Shown: positions 25,042 through 32,387, counted from the first letter of the stretch. The stretch is 33,363 bases of DNA from Pseudomonadota bacterium (GCA_005777235.1 SXND01000150.1:1-33363), one strand, 5' to 3'. Numbers and translations are program-made. Notes: a model not told the origin generated them from the letters alone.

Positions 25042-25716
25042 ATGCACGCCGACGCCGGCACGGCACCTTTGATGCAACACTTGCGTACCGCCACCCAGGC
25101 GTTACACACCCAGGCGGAAAGCCAGGCTTTACAGCGCGATATGATGCGCGGCTGCTTATCACAGGAGCTGTTTATCGCGTATCTCGAACAACTCCTCTTG
25201 ATCCATCAGCCGTTGGAAGAGGCCCTGCGCCTGCTCGTCACACGGGTGCCGGCCCTTCAGCAGGTGGTGCAGCCTTGTCACTACCACGCCTCCCGGCTGG
25301 TGGACGATTTGCGCTACTTTGGGAGTGATCTCCATGATCTCCAGCCTGTGCCCGCGACAGCCCAATTCCTCACGCGGCTGGCGACCTATCGTACTGAGGC
25401 GTCTCTCGCGGTGCTGGGGGTGCATTACGTCCTCGAAGGCAGCAAAAACGGTGGACGTTTCCAGGCTGCCAAAGTCCGCGAGATGTATGCGCTCCCGGCG
25501 CAGGCCGGGACTACCTACCTGGATCCGTATGGGATGCAGCAGCAGGCGCTCTGGGGCGTCTACAAAGAGGCGATGAACGGTCTCAGCCTCACGTTGGAGG
25601 GCCGCGCCACCATCCTGGACGGCGCCAACGCCACGTTTCTGGCCTTTAGCGCTATGTGCCAGGGTCTCATGCTGGCCCCTATCGCGGCCGCATATGCTGA
25701 GGAGAGTGTACGATGA
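25042..25716 (+). CDS. biliverdin-producing heme oxygenase
   Basis: A 224-residue protein. The ATG follows AGGAG at seven bases. The heme oxygenase fold is supported by LRTATQALHTQAES, where His22 is the likely proximal heme ligand, and by LGVHYVLEGSKNGGRF, the distal-helix Gly-rich block typical of the bacterial (BphO-like) group. It would open heme to biliverdin, releasing CO and iron, with electrons from a reductase or ferredoxin; a 2Fe-2S ferredoxin opens this operon. No phytochrome or bilin reductase gene is in the window, so the product is biliverdin unless a reductase lies elsewhere. The stop overlaps the next start by four bases (ATGA). Confidence 0.85.
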   Translation: MHADAGTAPLMQHLRTATQALHTQAESQALQRDMMRGCLSQELFIAYLEQLLLIHQPLEEALRLLVTRVPALQQVVQPCHYHASRLVDDLRYFGSDLHDLQPVPATAQFLTRLATYRTEASLAVLGVHYVLEGSKNGGRFQAAKVREMYALPAQAGTTYLDPYGMQQQALWGVYKEAMNGLSLTLEGRATILDGANATFLAFSAMCQGLMLAPIAAAYAEESVR

Positions 25717-26534
25717 AAGTAGCCATTGCTGATCTGTATGCGCAATCCGGTAAGACAACCCTGGCCTTAAATCTGGGCGCTGCTCTGGCCGAGAGCGGTG
25801 CCACAGTGCTGGTGGTCGATGCGGACCCCAGGGGCCAATTGGATGGCCTGGACGGGCTCTCGGACTCTGGGACAGTCCTCGATCGCCGCAGCATACAAAT
25901 GTTGCGTGCCACGTCTCTGCAGGGCCTCCAGGTTGTGACAGGTACCGGGCGCTGGTTGACACAGGCATCGACCCCGCCATCCGACTTGGGGACACTCCAA
26001 GCCTGGTTTCCCAAGTTCGACTGGGTGTTGTTTGACACCAGTGCCCAGAATCGTACTGCCATGGAATACAGCATCGGTCTGAGCGACTACGTCCTGTCGC
26101 CGCTGCCTATGGAGGCGGAAGCGTTTCGCCATACCCCGGACTTTCTCCGTCTACTGACCACGGCGCAGGTGGCACAACCGACACTGATCTTTGGCGGCTT
26201 TGTGCCGTATCACCGCCAACCCGCCATCGCGGCTGGCGAGCAAGCCACCGCACGTGAGACGCTCACGGTCATGAGCCATGAATTCCCGCAGGTGGCGTGG
26301 CAGAGCAGTATCCCATTTGACCCGGCCCTGTTGCGTCCTGCGTCTGAGACGGGCTTCACGTTTGCCCACAGCGCGAACGTGCACACCGCCTTTGCGGCCC
26401 TGGCGACTGAACTGGCAGACCGCCTCGGCGTCGCGGCAGCAGCAGCGCGGCCACCCGTCATCCCAGAGCCCCCGCCGCCCGTGCAACACCGCCGCTGGTG
26501 GCAGCGGCTGGTGGGACGGCGTCACGCGGTATAG
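25713..26534 (+). CDS. ParA/MinD-like ATPase with deviant P-loop
   Basis: A 273-residue protein translationally coupled to heme oxygenase by an ATGA overlap. The fold is ParA-like: MKVAIADLYAQSGKTTLALNLGAAL at the N-terminus, VLVVDADPRGQ as the A' motif and WVLFDTSAQ as Walker B. The canonical KGGxGKT is replaced by AQSGKTT, lacking the signature lysine that allows sandwich dimers, so nucleotide-driven dimerisation may differ. The C-terminus is Pro-rich and then basic (RRWWQRLVGRR), possibly a membrane or DNA contact. It could position the biliprotein complexes in the cell. Function beyond ATP binding is speculative. Confidence 0.8.
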   Translation: MKVAIADLYAQSGKTTLALNLGAALAESGATVLVVDADPRGQLDGLDGLSDSGTVLDRRSIQMLRATSLQGLQVVTGTGRWLTQASTPPSDLGTLQAWFPKFDWVLFDTSAQNRTAMEYSIGLSDYVLSPLPMEAEAFRHTPDFLRLLTTAQVAQPTLIFGGFVPYHRQPAIAAGEQATARETLTVMSHEFPQVAWQSSIPFDPALLRPASETGFTFAHSANVHTAFAALATELADRLGVAAAAARPPVIPEPPPPVQHRRWWQRLVGRRHAV

Positions 26535-26600
26535 GGGCAGGGCGCGAGGTGGGCAATGGCCCACCCGCTTGCCCGACGTCTAGGTCGTAGAGGAGAGAGC

Positions 26601-27710
26601 ATGACACTACCGGCACCCCTATCCCCTTCACAAGCAGATGAAACGGCCATGTCCCCCAATGCCCCGCACTCTGGCCCCGCAGGGCTGCGCCTGCTCCCCA
26701 GCGGGCAGAGCGTTCTGCGCCTGGTGGAGCGATCCACCGAGGCCAGAACCCCTGCCCCACGCCGTACACTCGAAAAGCCGCCGGCGGCCCCACGCCAGGC
26801 TTCTCCGCCCGTGCGCCAGGCAACGGTGCAATGGGATGAGCTTCTGGGGACTACGATTGATCGTTTCCGTCTTGACACCAAGCTCTACGCTGATGAGGTC
26901 CGCGGCACCTTCTCGGCACGCCACACGCGCCTCGACTTCCAGGCGGTGGTGCGGGTGCTGCATCTTGATGCCGCAACCCCTGCACCGGCACTGGTGGAGT
27001 TCCTCATCCAACAGGCACACGCCATGGCGCGTATCCGGCATCCCCATGTCACACGGATGCTGGCGTGTACCACGTACCAGCGCTTTTTGGTGATCGTCAG
27101 CGAGTTTGCCGCAGGGATGAGCCTGGCCGAACGCCTTACGCACGCGCGTATACTCCCGGAGGCGCAGGCTCTGGTCATCGCACAACAAGTGGCGGAGGGC
27201 TTACAGGGCGGACTCCAACACGGCTTCTGCCATGGCGGGGTGTGTCCGATGCACATTCGCGTCACGGCGCAGAACAAAGCGAAACTGGTGGATTACTGTT
27301 GGCATATGCCGCACGATCTCTTCGCCGCCAGGCACCCCCATGACAGCCCGCCACCTCAGGATCTGGTCAGCGCAGCCCTACGGCCCTATCGTGCTCCTGA
27401 AAGCCAGCACACGGCCGCGGGAGACCATCGCGCCGACATCTACGCGCTGGGAGCGACGCTCTACCATCTGCTGACAGGCCAACCCCATGCCCAGGTTGGG
27501 AGCATCGTGGAGCGTCTGCACGGCGCCTCGTGGCCCGCCGACGTGCTCACCCTCCATCATGTCAATCCACAGGTGTCACACGCCACCTCCGAGCTCGTCA
27601 TGGCGATGCTGGCCCATGACCCCGCCCAGCGTCTCCCCGATTACCGCAGCGTACTCACCAAGCTGGAGGCGTGTATACTCGGGTTGCGCATCCATCAGGT
27701 GCGTCAATGA
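26601..27710 (+). CDS. pseudokinase (Hanks-type fold, catalytic residues lost)
   Basis: A 369-residue protein. ATG 26601 follows AGGAGAG. A Pro/Ala-rich N-terminal 90 residues precede a kinase fold: FLIQQAHAMARIRHPHVTRM, VIVSEFAAGMSL, YRAPESQHTA and HRADIYALGATLYHLLTG. The three key sites are changed. The VAIK lysine becomes Arg or Val (AVVRVLH), HRDLKPEN becomes HGGVCPMHI, and DFG becomes DYC. It therefore cannot be a normal phosphotransferase and is probably an allosteric partner or scaffold for the active kinase of the same cluster. It is the last gene before the integron array; attC1 begins 83 bases after its stop. Confidence 0.83.
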   Translation: MTLPAPLSPSQADETAMSPNAPHSGPAGLRLLPSGQSVLRLVERSTEARTPAPRRTLEKPPAAPRQASPPVRQATVQWDELLGTTIDRFRLDTKLYADEVRGTFSARHTRLDFQAVVRVLHLDAATPAPALVEFLIQQAHAMARIRHPHVTRMLACTTYQRFLVIVSEFAAGMSLAERLTHARILPEAQALVIAQQVAEGLQGGLQHGFCHGGVCPMHIRVTAQNKAKLVDYCWHMPHDLFAARHPHDSPPPQDLVSAALRPYRAPESQHTAAGDHRADIYALGATLYHLLTGQPHAQVGSIVERLHGASWPADVLTLHHVNPQVSHATSELVMAMLAHDPAQRLPDYRSVLTKLEACILGLRIHQVRQ

Positions 27711-27793
27711 GCGGATGCTCCCGTGCCCCGGGCCCGTCCCTCCAGCGGGGGGCGTCCTCGTGGCGTGGGATGTTGTCCCCACGCCTTGTGGGC

Positions 27794-27893
27794 GCCGAAC
27801 GCCGCGCCTCACCTGCATAGTGGAGCAGTACAACGTGACCCAGACTACCAACCAACCGCGCTCCCCGGTGTCAGGTGCCGGCGATTGTTAGGG
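27794..27893 (-). repeat. attC1 (distal end of array)
   Basis: On the - strand it starts CCCTAACAATCGCC and ends GCGTTCGGC, with inner arms GCACCTGA... / CACCTG matching the other sites. It is 100 bp, and its centre differs from the 88-bp family. It ends the vapBC-like cassette. Confidence 0.8.
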
Positions 27894-27958
27894 GCAGTGC
27901 CTCGGCCAAGACTGCGAAGACCTATACAACTGACACCATGGCGATGGCTTCCTGTGCC

Positions 27959-28353
27959 TTAACACGGCTCATTTTGCTCTTGTTCAGGCTCTTCATCAAA
28001 GGGGTTGAAGAGCGATAGCCCTTGAATCCATTGGAAATCCTTGACATTACGGGTCACCAGCGTCAGCCCGTGTCCCAGCGCTGTCCCTGCCACGAGCGCA
28101 TCGCCAAGGGACATTTTCCGCTGTGGCGGAGTGCCACGGCTTGCTCAAGCACAGCTTGCGAGAGGGGCAAGACTTGCGCCAAACGAAAGAACGCTTCCAA
28201 ATACTGCCTCTCCTCGTCCTCGAGTTGGTGATAGCCGAGTCCCTCCACGTAGCTGGTGGCAGACACAGCGGGCGTAGAGTCCGCAATGAACCTCCGCAAC
28301 TGGGCGTACTCCGGTTGGGCCGCATAGATGAGAATATTGCTATCGACGAGCAT
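27959..28353 (-). pseudogene. VapC-like PIN-domain toxin, frameshifted
   Basis: It starts at ATG 28353, overlapping the antitoxin stop. The first 75 residues are PIN-like (MLVDSNILIYAAQ with the first catalytic Asp, then FIADSTPAVSATSYVE). At a run of four A (28114-28117 on the + strand as T) the frame is lost. In the next frame the PIN end follows perfectly: MSLGDALVAGTALGHGL, then TLVTRNVKDF, to a TAA at 27959. Adding one base to the homopolymer would restore a 131-residue PIN RNase. Either the toxin is inactive or the base was lost in sequencing. Confidence 0.8.
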
Positions 28354-28616
28354 TACCCCTCACGCCCCGGCAAGGCCCGATCTTGCTGGAGTTCACGTTG
28401 CCACTTCACAGGGTCTTGGACGGCAGCGAAGGCACCTTGTGCCGCCAGCTTCTCCAGGATGGCGGCCATGGCAGGCCAGCGTATGTGCGCCTCCGCGACC
28501 GGCTCTGGCTCTACAATAGTCACGTGGACACGCAGCGGCGTATCGGTTTGGGAGACCGGCACCTCGCCGAGCCACTCCAGACGGTCCCCGTGGAGAAGGG
28601 CGCTATAGGTATGCAT
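28353..28616 (-). CDS. antitoxin-like partner of the PIN toxin
   Basis: An 87-residue protein beginning MHTYSALLHGDRLEWLGEVP. A strong ribosome site (AGGAGGAG) precedes the ATG. The stop overlaps the toxin start by one base (TAATG), the tight coupling usual for vapBC pairs. The N-terminus looks like a beta-hairpin of a small DNA-binding antitoxin; the C-terminal third (ILEKLAAQGAFAAVQDPVKW) would bind the toxin. No exact family is recognised. It lies in the same integron cassette as the toxin. Confidence 0.7.
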   Translation of the reverse strand: MHTYSALLHGDRLEWLGEVPVSQTDTPLRVHVTIVEPEPVAEAHIRWPAMAAILEKLAAQGAFAAVQDPVKWQRELQQDRALPGREG

Positions 28617-28649
28617 GGGAATTCTCCTCCTATGGTAAGAACTTTGGAG

Positions 28650-28655
28650 AGTATA
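28650..28655 (-). promoter_or_regulatory. possible -10 box of the vapBC-like cassette
   Basis: TATACT on the - strand, about 34 bases before the antitoxin ATG. The -35 would fall inside or next to attC2. Toxin-antitoxin cassettes commonly carry their own promoters. Confidence 0.35.
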
Positions 28656-28675
28656 GCCAATTCTCTTTCTGGAGT

Positions 28676-28763
28676 ACCTAACGCCACGCGTCAGGCGCTG
28701 GAAATAGCCGGAGCGAAGAATGAGCGGAGGCTATTTCCAGTCGCCTGCACGCGATTGTTAGGT
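28676..28763 (-). repeat. attC2
   Basis: 88 bp, ACCTAAC to GTTAGGT, with a central hairpin arm containing CTGGAAATAGCC and its complement. It closes the ferritin cassette on the - strand. Confidence 0.9.
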
Positions 28764-28872
28764 GCGGACCCTGGAGGAGGAACGCAGCGCCGGTCTACCA
28801 GCCCCACAGACATCTGGAGCCCCTCACGCGCTCGGGTGGTCGGCTGGGTGGGCTGTCTTGGGGTGCCACCCG

Positions 28873-29412
28873 TTAGGAGCCGAGTTCCTCCAGCAGACTG
28901 GCCAAATCGTCTGCATGCTCTTCTTCCATGGCGAGAATCCCTTCCATCAGCCGCCGGGTCGTGGGGTCCTCGTTCCCAAAGTAATTGACCATCTCACGGT
29001 AGCTATCGATGGCGATGCGCTCGGCGACCAAGTCTTCTTTAATCATGTCGAGCAGCGTGGCGCCTTCAATGTATTCGGAGTGGCTCCGGGTCATCAGGCC
29101 ATCGGGGGAGAAATTCGGGGCACCGCCGAGTTGCACGATGCGCTGGGCAATCTGGTCCGCATGCGTTTGTTCCTCGTTGGCGTGCTGTAAAAACTCCTGT
29201 GCCACACTCTGCGCATTGATGCCCGACGCCATAAAGTAGTGGCGCTTATAGCGCAGGACACAGACAATCTCCGTGGCCAATGCCTCGTTCAACAGCCGAA
29301 TGACCGTCTCGCGGTGAGCACGATATCCTGGGGTGACGGCCCCTTGTTCGATGTGCTGACGCGCACGGGTACGTAGGGTCTGAATATCAGTCACAAATGG
29401 TTGCTCTGCCAT
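28873..29412 (-). CDS. ferritin-like (bacterioferritin-type) diiron protein
   Basis: A 179-residue protein. ATG 29412 has AGAGGAGAG five bases upstream; an upstream in-frame Met lacks this. The four-helix diiron pattern is visible: NEALATEIVCVLRY (Glu), HANEEQTHADQI (ExxH), EDLVAERIAI (Glu) and AMEEEHADDL (ExxH). This fits bacterioferritin or a related ferritin-like protein storing or detoxifying iron. It is the only gene of its cassette and is followed by attC2. An iron-oxidising cassette beside a heme oxygenase operon may be chance, since cassettes move independently. Confidence 0.85.
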   Translation of the reverse strand: MAEQPFVTDIQTLRTRARQHIEQGAVTPGYRAHRETVIRLLNEALATEIVCVLRYKRHYFMASGINAQSVAQEFLQHANEEQTHADQIAQRIVQLGGAPNFSPDGLMTRSHSEYIEGATLLDMIKEDLVAERIAIDSYREMVNYFGNEDPTTRRLMEGILAMEEEHADDLASLLEELGS

Positions 29413-29502
29413 GTACTCTCCTCTCTGGAATGGGATGACTCTCTCCAGCACTGTATATAGAATAGCGTAACGTCCTCACTTCTCACACCCGCTGTTGCTG
29501 GC

Positions 29503-29590
29503 ACCTAACGCCACGCGTCAGGCGCGGGGAACAGGCGGAGCGACGGAGGAGCGGAGCTTGTTCCCCGTCGCCTGCACGCGCTTGTTCGGC
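29503..29590 (-). repeat. attC3
   Basis: 88 bp, ACCTAAC to GTTCGGC. Arms GGGGAACA...TGTTCCCC surround a loop with GGAGCGACGGAGGAGCG. It closes the cassette of the 29687-30199 gene. Confidence 0.9.
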
Positions 29591-29686
29591 GTGTGGCTTG
29601 GGCAGACCCCCGTTTGACGTCCCTGTGTCCCCACGGTGTATGGGGATGGCGCACGATTATGTGACTCCAACCCTGGTTTCCCTCAT

Positions 29687-30199
29687 TCATTTCCGCATGC
29701 GAGCGACAAGGCTTTCCATCTCGTTCACCCATAGCTCCAAGTGATTCCAATAGTCACCTGGAAGTTCTGTAAGGGTTTGTGGATGACGAAACGAGGCAGT
29801 GCCGTGGTTTGGCCCACCTTGGTAGAACACCAATGGAATACCTGCAACATGCGTGACGTGATCTCGCATCGTCTTTGCCTGGGCCAGCCAAGTAGTAGGG
29901 GCTTGCTCCAAGTTGTAAAGCTCCGTCAGCTTTGGACTCACCGGCCCTTTGGCCTTCATTGCATTGCGCAATTGCCCGAGACTGATGCTCTCCGGTTTCA
30001 AGCTGCAAGCCAAGTCCTCGTTGAGTTCCTGAAACAAAGCTGCGTAAGCCCCAAATAGTTGCGCGAAGAACGCCTCTTGATGCGCCCTCTCAAAGTCGTG
30101 CCCCCTGCCTGCCTCCTGGCACTCGCGCAACTCCGTAATGTGCAGTCTCGCGTAGCGGAGTTTCGCGTCTGTACGGGTGGTCAAACTTTCATGGGCCAT
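29687..30199 (-). CDS. helical cassette protein, HEPN-like candidate
   Basis: A 170-residue protein. ATG 30199 follows GGAAGG at eight bases; an upstream TTG start lacks a ribosome site. The sequence is mostly helical (FERAHQEAFFAQLFGAYAAL, then LRNAMKAKG). It has RDHVTH near residue 125, which fits the Rx4-6H signature of HEPN RNases, in the usual place after long helices. The C-terminus is helical (NHLELWVNEMESLVARMRK). I do not recognise an exact family. If it is a HEPN toxin, no separate antitoxin is visible in its cassette. Confidence 0.55.
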   Translation of the reverse strand: MAHESLTTRTDAKLRYARLHITELRECQEAGRGHDFERAHQEAFFAQLFGAYAALFQELNEDLACSLKPESISLGQLRNAMKAKGPVSPKLTELYNLEQAPTTWLAQAKTMRDHVTHVAGIPLVFYQGGPNHGTASFRHPQTLTELPGDYWNHLELWVNEMESLVARMRK

Positions 30200-30302
30200 T
30201 TGTGATGCCTTCCAAGGAAACGTTCCCAAGACAGAGGCAGTAGCGATAAGGAGGCGCTACGCAATTCCTTGCCATTATGTGGCTGTGTCAGCGGTGTAAG
30301 AA

Positions 30303-30390
30303 GCCGAACGCCGGGCATGAGCTGCGGGGAATAGCGTCCGCTCGTTCCTCGCTCCCGCTATTCCCCGTCAGCTCCATGCCTTGGTTCGGC
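30303..30390 (-). repeat. attC4 (central loop inverted)
   Basis: 88 bp, GCCGAAC to GTTCGGC. The outer arms point the same way as the others, but the central loop carries GCTCGTTCCTCGCTCC on the + strand where its neighbours have the complement. It overlaps the last codons of the PIN gene. Confidence 0.9.
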
Positions 30391-30825
30391 TTTTTCGTCC
30401 ATGGCCTCGTCTTCAGTGGCTTGCAAAAACTCTGCAGCCGTTATAATGGAGATAGTGCGGAAGGGATGTAAGACCAGCAGATCATTATCGCCACTAATGA
30501 TGTACGCAGCTCTGCCACTGACTGCCAACTCCAGAAACTTATCATCCTTGGCATCGCGGCATGCCTGAATCTCTTCTGTCGGCTCCAAAAAGAGCGCCCT
30601 GTTCACCAAGGCGACTAGAAATTTTTCGCGTTCCGCAGGCGTCACATAGCGGGCGAACTTCTCACGCTGGAGCACCTCGGCCAGCTCCGCGAGGGTAGAG
30701 GATGACAACAACACCCGACCACGTCTCAGGGCGCGGCGCAAGGCTTGCCCAGGTTTTGAATGCTCAAATAATGCGGCGCTGACCAGGGTATTGGTATCAA
30801 AGACGTGCCGTACGCGCTCACTCAT
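30358..30825 (-). CDS. PIN-domain toxin (COG1569-like)
   Basis: A 155-residue protein. It starts at ATG 30825, inside an 8-base overlap with the antitoxin (ATGAGTGA). PIN features are HVFDTNTLVSAALF (Asp), SSSTLAELAEVL (Glu), CRDAKDDKFLELAV (paired Asp) and AYIISGDNDLLVL (final Asp). It should be a Mg-dependent RNase, with known relatives cutting tRNA or rRNA. The last dozen residues (AMDEKAEPRHGADGE) are read from attC4, so the C-terminus was set by where the cassette end fell. All catalytic acidic residues are present. Confidence 0.85.
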   Translation of the reverse strand: MSERVRHVFDTNTLVSAALFEHSKPGQALRRALRRGRVLLSSSTLAELAEVLQREKFARYVTPAEREKFLVALVNRALFLEPTEEIQACRDAKDDKFLELAVSGRAAYIISGDNDLLVLHPFRTISIITAAEFLQATEDEAMDEKAEPRHGADGE

Positions 30826-31042
30826 TGAGCAAGGATTCCAGGATCTCTTGGGTGAGACCACGCGCTTGCGCGTTGCGACTCATTTCACTCATGACTTCTT
30901 CCAATGGTCGTGTCGTCTGCGCCACTTCCGTCAGTTTCAGACTGAGCAATGCTTCCAGCTTGCACTGTTGTTCAGCCGTCGCGGTATTATAGACCCGTGC
31001 CGCTTCAGAACTCACACGAATCGTAATGGTCTGTGTTGCCAT
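30818..31042 (-). CDS. antitoxin of the second PIN pair
   Basis: A 74-residue protein; Met 31042 (MATQTITIRVSSEAARVYN) is preferred because it opens a typical ribbon-helix-helix strand. The helices EQQCKLEALLSLKL and LTQEILESLLNE follow, as in small RHH antitoxins. The stop lies within the toxin start region (8-base overlap), indicating coupled translation. The first strand would bind the operator and the C-terminus the toxin. Confidence 0.75.
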   Translation of the reverse strand: MATQTITIRVSSEAARVYNTATAEQQCKLEALLSLKLTEVAQTTRPLEEVMSEMSRNAQARGLTQEILESLLNE

Positions 31043-31227
31043 GACTGCCACCTTTGATCACATTGGTGTCTTGTGACGACAGAGGATAACCCTATTTCTC
31101 CAAGGGCCACACAAGGCACTATTGTAAGCTTTGTCAGAGATCAGTCCATGAGGAAAACGTGCTGATGGCGTGAAGACGATCTGCTCTTATCTTTTTTGCC
31201 TGCTCTTGCCCGTGCTTTCGGTCCGCC
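31043..31227 (-). other. leader of the second toxin-antitoxin cassette
   Basis: 185 bases between attC5 and the antitoxin start, AT-richer than the genome, with no gene. The operator and promoter should be here; no box pair is convincing. Confidence 0.3.
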
Positions 31228-31315
31228 GCCGAACGCTGCGCATCAGGTGCGGCGAACAGCGGGAGCGAGGCACGAGCGGACGCTGTTTGCCGTCACCTGC
31301 ATGCGTTTGTTATGC
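31228..31315 (-). repeat. attC5
   Basis: 88 bp, GCCGAAC to GTTATGC. Its outer right half-site (GCATAAC on the - strand) differs from the other sites but matches the far end of the next cassette (attC6). It overlaps the stop region of the nucleosidase gene. Confidence 0.9.
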
Positions 31316-32308
31316 GCTCCCGTCTTGGCTGTAAGCTTTGAGAATGTTATCCCTTTCCTGATTGACGAGTCGGATAAGCTCTTCAAGTTTGCGGCGTCGT
31401 GTGAGATGCTTCACAAGCTCAACTATCTTTTCACTTTTCCTCACACCAGGAATCTCGTCCCAATCCACATTCAAGTCAAAACAGAGGGTCTTCAACTCGC
31501 CGAGATCAAATGCTTCTGCAAGAGCAAGACGGAGCCCTCGAAGAGCTAGTTCGCCTGTGCTGTCGGAAGTTGCTGGTGTTGAGATAAGATCAGCAGGTTC
31601 GAGTTGGTCAAGCACGAAGGAGTAGGCACAAGATGCGGCAGCATCAGCGGCATATTCCTGCCAATCGTCATTTTTCTTCGAGTCGGCATAATCGCAGATG
31701 CCCTTGATGACTAGAAATCCTGGTGGAGTCTGACGATGATAGAGAACTGAGGCGATGCCAGCTGCTTCCATATCTATAGCGGCGGCTTTTCGCCATACCG
31801 CACGAAGTGCTCCCGCAGAGCGCTCGTCTGCGATTACTTTGTTTCCTGAGAGATACACTCCTGTATGCAAATGTGGTTTGGCATTCCCGCGGGGACGTTT
31901 CGACCGTACGTATGTCTGCCAATTCTGCCTCGTCCAGCCTCGAATACGAGCGAGTAGGGCTGCGTCAGTGCGGTACACGGACCATCGTGGCCCAAAGCCT
32001 TCGGAAGAGACTTTACCCAGTTCGTAATCGACAATCTGTTCTGATGCCACAACATCTCCCAAGGAGATTGTGTGATCTAATCCCCCAGCTATACCTACCA
32101 ATAATAAGATCTTGGGATTCCAAACATTGAGTACCTCTTGTGCCAGGCTTGCAGCTGCTAACTGACCCATCGCCGTCGTTGTCGCGCAGACTACCCTCAG
32201 TCCATTTGCAGACGATGTCTCAAAAAACGAGGCTGTCGTGTAGTGGGCACTTGTAACTTGACGCCAGTACCGCAAATGAAAAAGAACCGCCTTGAGTTCT
32301 TCCGACAA
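31310..32308 (-). CDS. nucleoside phosphorylase/nucleosidase with C-terminal EAD-like domain
   Basis: A 332-residue protein. Residues 1-235 are a PNP/MTAN-type fold: LLLVGIAGGLDHTISLGDVV, AAIDMEAAGIASVLY (nucleoside site) and LVIKGICDYAD (catalytic Asp). Residues 250-325 resemble an effector-associated (EAD7-like) death-fold adaptor: LRLALAEAFDLGELKTLCFDL, NVDWDEIPGVRKSEKIVELV and RRRKLEELIRLV. Such fusions are known in bacterial conflict systems, where the nucleosidase is the effector. The start is doubtful: the in-frame upstream sequence encodes the expected first strand (KLHVAIVTALSEELKAV) but offers only CTG, ATT or the internal TTG 32308. The stop is at attC5. Confidence 0.8.
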   Translation of the reverse strand: MSEELKAVLFHLRYWRQVTSAHYTTASFFETSSANGLRVVCATTTAMGQLAAASLAQEVLNVWNPKILLLVGIAGGLDHTISLGDVVASEQIVDYELGKVSSEGFGPRWSVYRTDAALLARIRGWTRQNWQTYVRSKRPRGNAKPHLHTGVYLSGNKVIADERSAGALRAVWRKAAAIDMEAAGIASVLYHRQTPPGFLVIKGICDYADSKKNDDWQEYAADAAASCAYSFVLDQLEPADLISTPATSDSTGELALRGLRLALAEAFDLGELKTLCFDLNVDWDEIPGVRKSEKIVELVKHLTRRRKLEELIRLVNQERDNILKAYSQDGSA

Positions 32309-32387
32309 GGCAGTGACAATGGCGACGTGCAGCTTGCACTTGAGGTTCTCCTTATGCCTTTCGTTTCATTTGCGGACGTAATTGGAC

